A stretch of DNA of 6,165 nt from Lachnospiraceae bacterium (GCA_017404585.1 JAFRCB010000189.1:1-6165), one strand, 5' to 3'. Counted from the stretch's first letter, positions 1-5,644 are shown. Made by a program: numbers and translations. Notes: generated by a model not told the origin, from the sequence alone.

Positions 1-321
1 CATGAGGACAGCCACAAGACCGAGGGCACGAATGAGGATCTGCTGATGCTTTTCTTTCCTTGCTCTCCTCACCCTCCGCACTTTGTTCTTTATTCTGCGC
101 TCCTCTGCCTCCCGCTGTTCATCAGTTACTTCTCCCTGACTGCCTCTGACAATCTGCCGCATCTCCCCGATCACCTGTTGATTCTCGCGGTCAGCCTGTC
201 GAATCTCCCTGGCGGCGCGGTCAGCCTGACGCATTTCCCTGGCGGCGCGCGCTTCTCTCCGCCTCTCGGCCTCTTCCGGCGTCAGACGGCGTTTTCTTTT
301 TTTTCTCTTTTTTTCTTCCAT
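1..321 (-). CDS. Partial CDS: N-terminus of a highly basic protein leading into a membrane segment (function unknown)
   Basis: The minus strand is open for 107 codons from an ATG at 321-319 to the window edge, so the C-terminus is missing. A GAGGGAG Shine-Dalgarno site (326-332) supports this start. The protein opens with a Lys/Arg cluster (MEEKKRKKRKRR), then an Arg/Glu/Ala/Gln-rich, probably helical or coiled-coil stretch (about residues 13-92). That stretch contains a ten-residue tandem repeat, RAAREMRQAD followed by RAAREIRQAD (roughly residues 25-45). A hydrophobic run begins near residue 95 (ILIRALGLVAVLM) and continues off the edge, which suggests a cytoplasmic basic N-terminus followed by a membrane helix. 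I do not recognise the family. The 65-codon ORF upstream ends 18 nt before this start, so the two may share a transcript. That this is a gene is fairly sure from the start site and the uninterrupted frame; its function is open. Confidence 0.65.
   Translation of the reverse strand, partial: MEEKKRKKRKRRLTPEEAERRREARAAREMRQADRAAREIRQADRENQQVIGEMRQIVRGSQGEVTDEQREAEERRIKNKVRRVRRARKEKHQQILIRALGLVAVLM
186..245 (-). repeat. 30-nt imperfect tandem duplication inside the basic protein gene
   Basis: Two adjacent 30-nt units (186-215 and 216-245) are identical except for a few bases in the middle. The unit length is a multiple of three, so the duplication repeats a ten-residue Arg/Ala/Glu/Gln/Asp block without breaking the frame. 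It probably arose by slippage or unequal recombination within the gene. Confidence 0.8.
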
Positions 322-339
322 TGTACTCCCTCAAGTGAA

Positions 340-537
340 CTACTCGGCAATTGAATAGCCGAGGATTTCCGCGTATTGTCCTAAACGCTGTATTTCGAAT
401 CCTGCCTGGTCGATCCCACCGCCTGTGCAGGCGGGGCAGCTCCCGCTCAGATATAAAGTATCCTTGATTTTTCCCGCTGTGTCAAGCGCTTCATGCCTTC
501 CGGACAGCGCAGTCAAAAGAGGCGTCCAGCCGGACAT
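340..537 (-). CDS. Small hypothetical ORF with a CPAC motif (doubtful)
   Basis: A 65-codon ORF runs from an ATG at 537-535 to a TAG at 342-340, just 18 nt upstream of the basic protein gene on the same strand. Its second half looks protein-like, with a Cys-Pro-Ala-Cys pair at about residues 34-37 followed by a Thr-Gly-Gly-Gly turn. A CxxC pair can bind metal or do redox chemistry, but there is too little context to assign either role. No Shine-Dalgarno site precedes the ATG, and an in-frame stop (TAG) lies only 15 nt upstream of it, so the ORF cannot be extended. A perfect inverted repeat (419-434) falls in the CPAC codons. It may be a real small gene, a remnant of a larger decayed gene, or leader sequence of the downstream gene. 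I do not recognise it. Confidence 0.35.
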   Translation of the reverse strand: MSGWTPLLTALSGRHEALDTAGKIKDTLYLSGSCPACTGGGIDQAGFEIQRLGQYAEILGYSIAE

Positions 538-611
538 GCACAGACATTTTGTCTATAGCGAGATACAATAACTCTAACGCTCAATAGTCAATAGTCTTAT
601 AGCTAAGAATT

Positions 612-641
612 ATTACAAATAAGATTGGAATATGATATACT
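612..641 (+). promoter_or_regulatory. Predicted rex promoter (extended -10)
   Basis: TATACT at 636-641 is preceded by TG one base upstream (633-634), giving an extended -10. An ATTACA -35-like element lies at 612-617 with an 18-nt spacer. Transcription would start near 648 and leave a leader of about 80 nt before the rex start codon. The surrounding region (595-655) is AT-rich, as expected for a promoter. Confidence 0.6.
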
Positions 642-668
642 AAAATTAAGTAAACTACGGATCATAGG

Positions 669-703
669 GGCACGGGGGGTGCCATCGTGATTTACACTCA
701 CAA
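669..703 (+). promoter_or_regulatory. Rex leader: G-rich hairpin and a Rex-box-like inverted repeat
   Basis: Within the predicted rex 5' leader, GGCAC (669-673) and GTGCC (679-683) can pair across a GGGGG loop. Directly after it, TCGTGA (685-690) and TCACAA (698-703) form an imperfect inverted repeat with a 7-nt spacer. Known Rex operators resemble TTGTGA-N6-TCACAA, so this is close but has one extra spacer base and one mismatch. It could be an autoregulatory operator, but the match is too imperfect to be sure. Confidence 0.3.
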
Positions 704-726
704 TTTATTCTACGAGGATGATGGCT

Positions 727-1374
727 ATGGACAGAAAAAACACAGGGGATAAGGCTGATGCACTGACGATCCAGGCTCTGCAGCGGATGCCGTATTATTT
801 GCACTGCCTGGAAAAAGCTAAAGAGAAAGGCGAAACGACCATCTCTGCAACATCAATTGCAAATGAATTAAAGCTCAACGATGTTCTTGTCCGCAAGGAT
901 ATCGCGGCAGTATGCTCAACAAAGGGAAAACCGAAATCAGGCTTCCCGGTCGATGAGCTGATCAGCGATATTGAGGACTATATGGGAATCAATGACAGGA
1001 AAGAGGCAATAATTGTAGGAGCCGGTTCGCTTGGCCGCGCACTGCTCGGCAACAGAGAGTTTGAGGAGTATGGTCTGAGTATCACCGCAGCTTTCGACAC
1101 AAATAAAGACATCACGGGAAGAACTGTCAACAATATACCAATTTTTGATATATCCGAGATGGAACCTTTCTGCAGAGAACATGCGATTCCTATCGGAATC
1201 ATCACCGCCCCCATGGATGCGGCTCAGGGCATTGCCGACTCACTGGTGAGATGCGGCATTCGGGCGATATGGAACTTTGCGCTCGTACGACTCAATGTGC
1301 CGGAAGGCGTACTCGTTCAAAATGAGAACCTCGCCTCCTCACTTGCAATGCTTTCACACCACATAACAAAATAA
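727..1374 (+). CDS. rex: Redox-sensing transcriptional repressor, Rex family
   Basis: Rex proteins are dimeric repressors that sense the NADH/NAD+ ratio and leave their operators when NADH binds. Here an N-terminal winged-helix domain (about residues 10-80) contains the recognition-helix signature VRKDIAAV. A Rossmann domain follows, with a GAGSLGRALL nucleotide loop at about 98-107 and an acidic residue after AAFD near 124. The C-terminal signature NFALVRLNVPEG lies at about 183-194. The 215-residue length is normal for the family. I chose ATG 727 because GAGGA (714-718) sits 8 nt before it; ATGs at 718 and 721 are in frame but overlap or crowd that site. The wing region reads CSTKGKPKSGF where typical Rex proteins have a glycine-rich GEFGKRGVGY-like segment, so this looks like a divergent Rex subgroup. 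The gene has its own promoter and terminator. Which genes it controls cannot be read from this window. Confidence 0.9.
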   Translation: MDRKNTGDKADALTIQALQRMPYYLHCLEKAKEKGETTISATSIANELKLNDVLVRKDIAAVCSTKGKPKSGFPVDELISDIEDYMGINDRKEAIIVGAGSLGRALLGNREFEEYGLSITAAFDTNKDITGRTVNNIPIFDISEMEPFCREHAIPIGIITAPMDAAQGIADSLVRCGIRAIWNFALVRLNVPEGVLVQNENLASSLAMLSHHITK

Positions 1375-1461
1375 CCAGAGATCGGGCAGTCGTGCACTAG
1401 AGGGGCAGCTTCGCGCCGCGAGCACGATTCCGGCACCCCGGCCGACCATCTGCGCATAACG

Positions 1462-1493
1462 AAAAGGACCGCTGTTTCAGCAGTCCCTTTTTT
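1462..1493. terminator. Intrinsic terminator between rex and the convergent membrane protein gene
   Basis: GGACCGCTG (1466-1474) pairs with CAGCAGTCC (1478-1486) across a TTT loop, with one C-A mismatch. Six T residues (1488-1493) follow on the plus strand. Four A residues (1462-1465) before the stem give a shorter U-run on the minus strand, so the hairpin may serve both genes, but it is stronger for rex. It begins 87 nt after the rex stop. The G+C-rich stretch in between contains a minor inverted repeat, TCGTGC (1390-1395) with GCACGA (1422-1427). Confidence 0.85.
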
Positions 1494-1499
1494 ACCATA

Positions 1500-2084
1500 T
1501 CAGTGTTTTCTCTTTTTCTTCGTAGCCTTGCGCTTTCTCGGGCTTCCGCCGCCGCTGCCGGAAGGCTGTGAGGAAAGGCTCTTCGGTGCCGGCTCACCTT
1601 TCTTCGCTGCCTGCTCGGCGCGCTGCTCATCGCGGGCCTTGAAAGCCTTATCCTTAACTTTCTGGAACCAGCCCTTCTTGACCGGCTTTGAATCCAGAGC
1701 GCCGCGAAGTCCTTTTACATCTGTAATGTAAAGACCGGAAACAGTCGCGCGGACTTCTTTGCCAACGGGAATCAGGTCGAAGATGGCCTCATCGGAAATC
1801 ATGCGCATGACCTGTCCGTTGAATCGGACCATGACGATCGGAAGCTTGCTTCGGCGGAGGTACCACGGTGTCGCGTCAATGACCTGCTGCGGCAGCTTCG
1901 ATTCTTTGAGCCTGAGGCGCTTCTTGTCAAGTACTAGAAATGTGACGCTCTGTTTAGCTGCCTCGATCTGCTCCTGCTGTTCCGCCTGCTTCTTCTCAAG
2001 GCGTCTGCCGATAAAGAACAGCGCTACCAGTATGGCGGCGAGAACAATAACAATTACCCATAATACAATCTGCCAAGTAGACAC
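1500..2084 (-). CDS. Conserved-looking single-pass membrane protein, function unknown
   Basis: The predicted 194-residue protein has one N-terminal membrane helix (about residues 5-26, WQIVLWVIVIVLAAILVALF), then a short charged Glu/Gln/Lys stretch (about 28-45). A compact soluble domain follows (about 47-130), including TPWYLRRSKLP at 72-82 and IFDLIPVGKEVRATVSGLYI at 101-120. The tail (about 135-194) is low-complexity, rich in Lys, Arg, Ala, Ser and Gly, and ends in a strongly basic cluster. The start is a GTG at 2084-2082, because GGAGG (2093-2097) lies 8 nt upstream. A longer reading from an ATG at 2207 is possible but would run through the promoter. The helix and adjacent positive charges suggest a cytoplasmic soluble domain. 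I recall similar hypothetical proteins from Lachnospiraceae but know no assigned function. The basic tail might bind nucleic acid or acidic lipids; that is speculation. Confidence 0.8.
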   Translation of the reverse strand: MSTWQIVLWVIVIVLAAILVALFFIGRRLEKKQAEQQEQIEAAKQSVTFLVLDKKRLRLKESKLPQQVIDATPWYLRRSKLPIVMVRFNGQVMRMISDEAIFDLIPVGKEVRATVSGLYITDVKGLRGALDSKPVKKGWFQKVKDKAFKARDEQRAEQAAKKGEPAPKSLSSQPSGSGGGSPRKRKATKKKRKH

Positions 2085-2122
2085 TTTTCGATCCTCCGAA
2101 CTTGATTTTTTCGCTACAAGGT

Positions 2123-2151
2123 ATAGTACCATGATTTGCAGATGTGCGCAA
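2123..2151 (-). promoter_or_regulatory. Predicted promoter of the membrane protein gene
   Basis: On the minus strand, TTGCGC (2151-2146) and TACTAT (2128-2123) are separated by exactly 17 nt. A TG one base before the -10 makes it extended. The start site would fall near 2116, about 30 nt before the GTG start codon. This placement also argues against the longer ORF that begins at 2207. Confidence 0.6.
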
Positions 2152-2237
2152 GGAAAGAAATAGTATTTCATCTTTTGCGCATAAGCGCCGAAAAAGTTAG
2201 TCAGCACTTTAAGGCTGTATGCATTTGTATTCTTCTA

Positions 2238-2246
2238 TGTTATATT
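2238..2246 (+). promoter_or_regulatory. Predicted extended -10 promoter of the LacI-family gene
   Basis: TGTTATATT (2238-2246) fits the extended -10 form TGn-TATAAT with one mismatch. I see no convincing -35, which is common when the extended -10 is strong. Transcription would begin near 2253, about 37 nt before the start codon. Confidence 0.5.
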
Positions 2247-2261
2247 GTGTAAGTATCTGTT

Positions 2262-2275
2262 TATGCAATTGCATA
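2262..2275. promoter_or_regulatory. Perfect 14-bp palindrome, candidate LacI-family operator
   Basis: TATGCAATTGCATA is a perfect palindrome lying about +10 to +23 from the predicted start of the LacI-family gene and just upstream of its ribosome binding site. Bound protein here would block transcription, so autorepression is the simplest reading. Many LacI-family operators have a central CG pair; this one has a central AATT, so the assignment is inference from symmetry and position. Confidence 0.5.
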
Positions 2276-2289
2276 TGATGAGGTAATAC

Positions 2290-3315
2290 ATGATAACAAT
2301 CAAAGAACTTGCCAGGAAACTGAATCTCAGCACCACAACTGTTTCAAATGTCATCCATGGCAAGACGCATGAGGTCTCCGCCGCAACTATTGAGCGTGTA
2401 GAAAAAGCTCTCGTTGAATATGACTACGTACCAAATATCAATGCCCGAAATCTTGCTCAGAATAAATCCAAAATCATAGGCCTCGCAATGAAGCCAAGGG
2501 CAGACAAGTCATCTAATATTTTTATAGATCCCTTCATCTCCGAGATCGTGGGCGGTATTGAGAAGACAGTACGTGAGGCGGGTTACTTTATGATGATCTA
2601 CGCGTCCGACGAGATGAACGATATCCTGAAACAGGTCTCGACCTGGAATGTTGACGGTCTTCTTCTGTTCGGTCTGCTGGGTGAGGACGGTGCAGCGCTC
2701 CGACGCAAGTACAAAAAACCGGTCGTATGCATTGATATTTATAATATGGTCTGCGATCCTCCGGTATACACAGTCGGCCTTGAGGACGAAGCAGGAACGT
2801 ATGAAGCCGTCAAGTATCTGACAGATCTGGGTCACCGTAAAATCGCGTTCATGTCAGATGACATCATAGGTGTTGACCGTGAACGGTTCCGCGGCTATAA
2901 GAAGGCACTGGCTGATGCCGGGATCGAATATGAAGACAGGAATTTTCTGAAGCTGAATCCCTGGAAAGACGAGGTCGAGAAGTCACTTACCAGTATCTGC
3001 GAGACAGTCAGGGATTTCACAGCAGTCTTCTGCACCTCCGACCTATATGCGGTACAGCTCATTGACAAACTCATTGACTGCGGCATCAGAATCCCGGAGG
3101 ATATTTCAGTGATCGGTTTTGATGACAATCCTATGAGCAAGTATCACAGACCCGGCGTAACAACCGTTCATCAGGATATGGAGAAAAAAGGGATCGTCGC
3201 GGCTGAAACGCTCATCCGCCTCCTAAAGGGATTGGCAGTTGAAAAAAGCGTGAATCAGCTGCCGACGAGACTGGTCATACGCGATTCCGTGAAGGATCTG
3301 CGCAAGACTCAATAA
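2290..3315 (+). CDS. LacI/GalR-family transcriptional regulator
   Basis: This is a dimeric, usually sugar-responsive DNA-binding repressor. The N-terminus has the standard LacI helix-turn-helix, TIKELARKLNLSTTTVSNVI (about residues 3-22), followed by the hinge YVPNINARNL (46-55). The remainder is a periplasmic-binding-protein-like effector domain, with the family signatures GHRKIAFMS (181-189), a TSDLYA segment (249-254) and IPEDISVIGFDD (268-279) near the C-terminus. The length of 341 residues is typical. TGAGG (2279-2283) lies 6 nt before the ATG. No sugar transport or catabolic genes are adjacent: the gene is flanked by a divergent membrane protein gene and convergent thrS, so the ligand and targets cannot be inferred. 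A palindrome in its leader suggests that it represses itself. The family call is secure; the specificity is unknown. Confidence 0.93.
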   Translation: MITIKELARKLNLSTTTVSNVIHGKTHEVSAATIERVEKALVEYDYVPNINARNLAQNKSKIIGLAMKPRADKSSNIFIDPFISEIVGGIEKTVREAGYFMMIYASDEMNDILKQVSTWNVDGLLLFGLLGEDGAALRRKYKKPVVCIDIYNMVCDPPVYTVGLEDEAGTYEAVKYLTDLGHRKIAFMSDDIIGVDRERFRGYKKALADAGIEYEDRNFLKLNPWKDEVEKSLTSICETVRDFTAVFCTSDLYAVQLIDKLIDCGIRIPEDISVIGFDDNPMSKYHRPGVTTVHQDMEKKGIVAAETLIRLLKGLAVEKSVNQLPTRLVIRDSVKDLRKTQ

Positions 3316-3330
3316 AATCATGCAAAGTCA

Positions 3331-3436
3331 AAAAAGGCTGTCGCATTAAGGCGCGCCGCCACTATATATGGCAGACGTTATTTGCAAATGTCTGCCATAT
3401 ATAGTAGTGACACCGCCTAAAGCGACAGCCCCTTTC
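3331..3436. terminator. Nested bidirectional terminator hairpin between the LacI-type gene and thrS
   Basis: Outer arms GGCTGTCGC (3336-3344) and GCGACAGCC (3422-3430) pair perfectly. Next inward, TTAAGGCG (3346-3353) pairs with CGCCTAA (3414-3420) with one bulged A. Inside these lies a separate perfect 16-bp inverted repeat (3361-3376 with 3390-3405) around a 13-nt loop. On the minus strand the outer stem is followed by six T residues, a strong terminator for thrS. On the plus strand only CCTTTCTT follows, a weaker terminator for the LacI-type gene. The structure starts 15 nt after one stop codon and ends about 20 nt before the other. Confidence 0.85.
3361..3405. repeat. 45-nt perfect inverted repeat (16-bp arms) within the terminator loop
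   Basis: The arms ACTATATATGGCAGAC and GTCTGCCATATATAGT are exact reverse complements. The 13-nt loop ends in the ten-base palindrome ATTTGCAAAT. The AT-rich tips and symmetrical shape resemble a small non-autonomous insertion or palindromic unit placed in the terminator loop, but I see no clear target-site duplication and no second copy in the window. It could equally have evolved as part of the terminator. Confidence 0.8.
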
Positions 3437-3457
3437 TTACTATTCAAGTCTCATTTC

Positions 3458-5239
3458 TTATTCAGCGATCAGTTCCTGAGAATGCTCCTCATTCATTGTC
3501 CTGACCATCTGTCCGAGCCTTTCGAGCGGAACACCGTGCAGCTGCTTCTTGCTGCCGCGCACCGTGATGGATACTGTTCTCTCCTCTACTTCCTTATCGC
3601 CGACGACAACGATATACGGAACCTTGTGGAGGCGGAACTCCTTGACCTTGGCATTCATGTTCTTGTCATCGCAGTCACAGACAACGCGGATGCCCATATC
3701 CATGAGCATATTCTCGATCTCTTTCGCGTACTCGTTGTGCTCCTCGCGGATCGGAACGATTCCGACCTGTGTTGCTGCCATCCAGAACGGGAAAGCACCC
3801 TTATAGTTCTCGATCAGAATACCCATAAATCTTTCGAGAGATCCGAATATCGCGCGGTGGATAACGACCGGCTCTTTCTGCAGACCGTCGCTGTCGCGGT
3901 ATGTAAGACCGAAATTATGCGGCAGCTGGAAGTCAAGCTGGACCGTGCCGCACTGCCACTCACGTCCGAGTGCGTCCTTGATCTGGAAGTCGATCTTCGG
4001 ACCGTAGAACGCGCCGTCTCCCACGTTGATCTCGTAGTTGCCCTCACCGTACTTGTTGTCCAGAATGCGCTTAAGAGCTGCTTCCGCACGGTTCCACACT
4101 TCAATGTCACCCATGAAATCATCAGGGCGTGTGGACAGCTCGCATCTGTATGTGATGCCGAATGTCGCGTAGATCTGGTCAGCGATATTCATGATATCAG
4201 CGATCTCAGACTCGATCTGGGACTCCATGACAAATGTATGGCAGTCATCCTGACGGAATGCCTGTACCCGGAAGAGACCGTTCAGCTGACCGGATTTCTC
4301 CTTGCGGTGAACAACGTCGAGCTCATTGTAGCGGATCGGCAGTTCCTTGTAGGAGTGAACTGTTCTCTTGTATGTCATCATTGCGTTCGGGCAGTTCATC
4401 GGTTTTGCTGCAAATACGTCCGGATCATCCTCACGGATCTCCTTGCCTGCCATCGACGGGATGACGAACATGTTGTTCTGATAATGTGCCCAGTGGCCGG
4501 AAATGAGCCAGAGCTTTCTGTTGTTGATGACCGGAGCGGAAATCTCATAATATCCGTGGCGCGCATGGACCGCTCTCCAGTAAGCGATAAGAGCCTGGTA
4601 GACTTTCCATCCGTCCGGCAGCCAGTAGGGCATGCCCGGCGCTGTCTCATTGAACATGAAGAGATCCAGTTCCGGACCCAGCTTCTTATGGTCGCGCTCC
4701 ATAGCTTCGCGTACCAGATTGAGGTGTGCTTTCAGCTGCTGCTTGTCCGGAAATGCGTAGAGATAAATTCTCTGCAGAGAATCGCGGCTGCTGTCTCCTC
4801 TCCAGTAAGCACCGGAAGCGGATTTGATCTTGTAAGCTGCCTGCATCAGTTCTTTTGAGTTCTCTACGTGAGGCCCGCGGCACAGATCCACAAAATCATC
4901 ACCCGTCCAGTAGATGGAAATGACTTCGTCTTCCGGCAGATCCTCGATGAGCTCTGTCTTGTACTTCTGATTTTTAAAGAGCTCGAGAGCCTCAGCCCGG
5001 CTGATCTCCTTGCGAGTCCAGTCCTCTTTGCGCTTAATGATCTCAGCCATCTTATCCTCGATCGTCTTGTAATCATCTTCCGTGACCGGACGCGGCAGAG
5101 TAAAATCATAATAGCATCCGTCAGCGATCTGCGGTCCGATCGCGTACTGAACATTGTCCTTGCCGAACATCTCAATCACTGCCTTGGCTAAAATGTGGGC
5201 GAGGGAATGTCTGTAGAGTTCAAGTAATTCTTCTGTCAT
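3458..5239 (-). CDS. thrS: Threonine--tRNA ligase, short form lacking the N-terminal TGS domain
   Basis: ThrRS is a class II synthetase that charges tRNA-Thr in the cytoplasm and edits mischarged Ser-tRNA. The 593-residue protein begins directly in the editing domain, with HSLAH (H11, H15) and CRGPH (C120, H124) matching the known editing-site residues. The catalytic core (about 195-480) shows SGHWAHYQNNMF at 247-258 and the motif 2 region HRKEKSGQLNGLFRVQAFRQ (311-330, with R324). Motif 3 is HRAIFGSLERFMG (461-473). The zinc ligands of the family correspond to C283, H334 and H461. An anticodon-binding domain fills about 486-580. Well-studied ThrRSs of about 640 residues carry an extra TGS domain at the N-terminus. 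Here AGGAGG (5249-5254) fixes the start and an in-frame TGA lies upstream, so the domain is truly absent. The gene is controlled by a T-box leader. FWMAATQV replaces the usual LAPVQV-like segment at the start of the anticodon domain. Confidence 0.97.
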   Translation of the reverse strand: MTEELLELYRHSLAHILAKAVIEMFGKDNVQYAIGPQIADGCYYDFTLPRPVTEDDYKTIEDKMAEIIKRKEDWTRKEISRAEALELFKNQKYKTELIEDLPEDEVISIYWTGDDFVDLCRGPHVENSKELMQAAYKIKSASGAYWRGDSSRDSLQRIYLYAFPDKQQLKAHLNLVREAMERDHKKLGPELDLFMFNETAPGMPYWLPDGWKVYQALIAYWRAVHARHGYYEISAPVINNRKLWLISGHWAHYQNNMFVIPSMAGKEIREDDPDVFAAKPMNCPNAMMTYKRTVHSYKELPIRYNELDVVHRKEKSGQLNGLFRVQAFRQDDCHTFVMESQIESEIADIMNIADQIYATFGITYRCELSTRPDDFMGDIEVWNRAEAALKRILDNKYGEGNYEINVGDGAFYGPKIDFQIKDALGREWQCGTVQLDFQLPHNFGLTYRDSDGLQKEPVVIHRAIFGSLERFMGILIENYKGAFPFWMAATQVGIVPIREEHNEYAKEIENMLMDMGIRVVCDCDDKNMNAKVKEFRLHKVPYIVVVGDKEVEERTVSITVRGSKKQLHGVPLERLGQMVRTMNEEHSQELIAE

Positions 5240-5320
5240 TTTCTTCTTCCTCCTAATAAGACTGTTTCAGCTCTCTCCTCTGAGATTAAAGTGCGGGATT
5301 ATGTCAGCGATTTTTGGTAT

Positions 5321-5358
5321 AAAAAAATCCCTCATCTTCCTTCCGGAAAACGAGGGAC
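5321..5358 (-). terminator. Regulated terminator of the thrS T-box leader
   Basis: In the thrS transcript, TCCCTC (5333-5328 on the far arm) pairs with GAGGGA (5357-5352 on the near arm), with further TTCC/GGAA pairing inside. Seven U residues (5327-5321) follow. It lies just downstream of the T-box sequence, whose AGGG can instead pair with the near arm of this stem to form the antiterminator. Confidence 0.9.
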
Positions 5359-5561
5359 GCTAATCGCGCGGTTCCACCCTGTTTACTGCCGTGGCAGTCA
5401 CTTCATTTTTGATTATAACGGAATCACCGTGCCGTATTGGGGCCTCTCCGAGGTGGTCTTCAGCAAATTTCCGATAGAGCGCTTCCAGCCGCGGCGCCCC
5501 TCTCTGGGATCTTCCATTTCTTACTTTCCTCATCACAGATTTGTATGAAATTCAAAAGCTG
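5321..5561 (-). ncRNA. T-box riboswitch (tRNA-Thr-sensing leader) of thrS
   Basis: T-box leaders read uncharged tRNA: a specifier codon pairs with the anticodon and the T-box bulge pairs with the free acceptor end, which favours antitermination. The diagnostic sequence AGGGTGGAACCGCG lies at 5380-5367. Upstream is a Stem III hairpin, ACTGC-CACG-GCAGT (5398-5385). A Stem I region near the 5' end has a GATGAGGAAAGTAAG segment carrying the AGTA element. Opposite it, GAAGACCACCTC contains the likely specifier ACC (Thr) at 5457-5455, followed by A; a second ACC follows directly (5454-5452). In TGGA, the A would pair with a tRNA discriminator U, which to my knowledge fits tRNA-Thr in Gram-positive bacteria. 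The leader runs from the predicted start near 5561 to the terminator U-run. About 80 nt more separates that from the thrS start codon. Confidence 0.95.
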
Positions 5562-5567
5562 TGCACT

Positions 5568-5596
5568 ATCATATCTCAGTTTTCGTGAAATGTAAA
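5568..5596 (-). promoter_or_regulatory. thrS promoter
   Basis: On the minus strand, TTTACA (5596-5591) and TATGAT (5573-5568) are separated by 17 nt, close to the sigma-A consensus. The start would be near 5561, at the beginning of the T-box leader. The promoter lies 48 nt beyond the stop codon of the DUF1934 gene. No clear terminator separates the two, so some readthrough into the leader is possible. Confidence 0.85.
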
Positions 5597-5644
5597 GCGA
5601 AAAATTAAAGATGATGCTTACGCAGCCGGTCTGTACCCATGTCT

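Noticed and set aside
46..354. A 102-codon plus-strand ORF
   Set aside because: It is the complement of the basic protein gene. Its Phe/Ser/Pro-rich sequence is what the reverse of Lys/Arg/Gly codons gives, and it has no Shine-Dalgarno site.
581..594. A TCAATAG direct repeat upstream of rex
   Set aside because: It is only two 7-nt copies in AT-rich DNA, expected by chance, with no array or partner site.
718..726. Rex start codons at 718 or 721
   Set aside because: They overlap or sit too close to the only Shine-Dalgarno site (714-718); the ATG at 727 has proper spacing.
1759..2163. A 134-codon plus-strand ORF
   Set aside because: It is antisense to the membrane protein gene and its promoter, has no ribosome binding site, and has a Ser/Cys/Arg-rich shadow composition.
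2085..2207. N-terminal extension of the membrane protein to an ATG at 2207
   Set aside because: GGAGG lies 8 nt before the GTG at 2084, and a good extended -10 promoter lies inside the would-be extension.
3368..4858. A 496-codon plus-strand ORF antisense to thrS
   Set aside because: It is the mirror frame of a clearly coding ThrRS with all catalytic motifs. It begins inside the palindrome and has no ribosome binding site. Its protein is Leu/Val/Asp/Cys/His-rich with no recognisable domain, as expected for a shadow frame.
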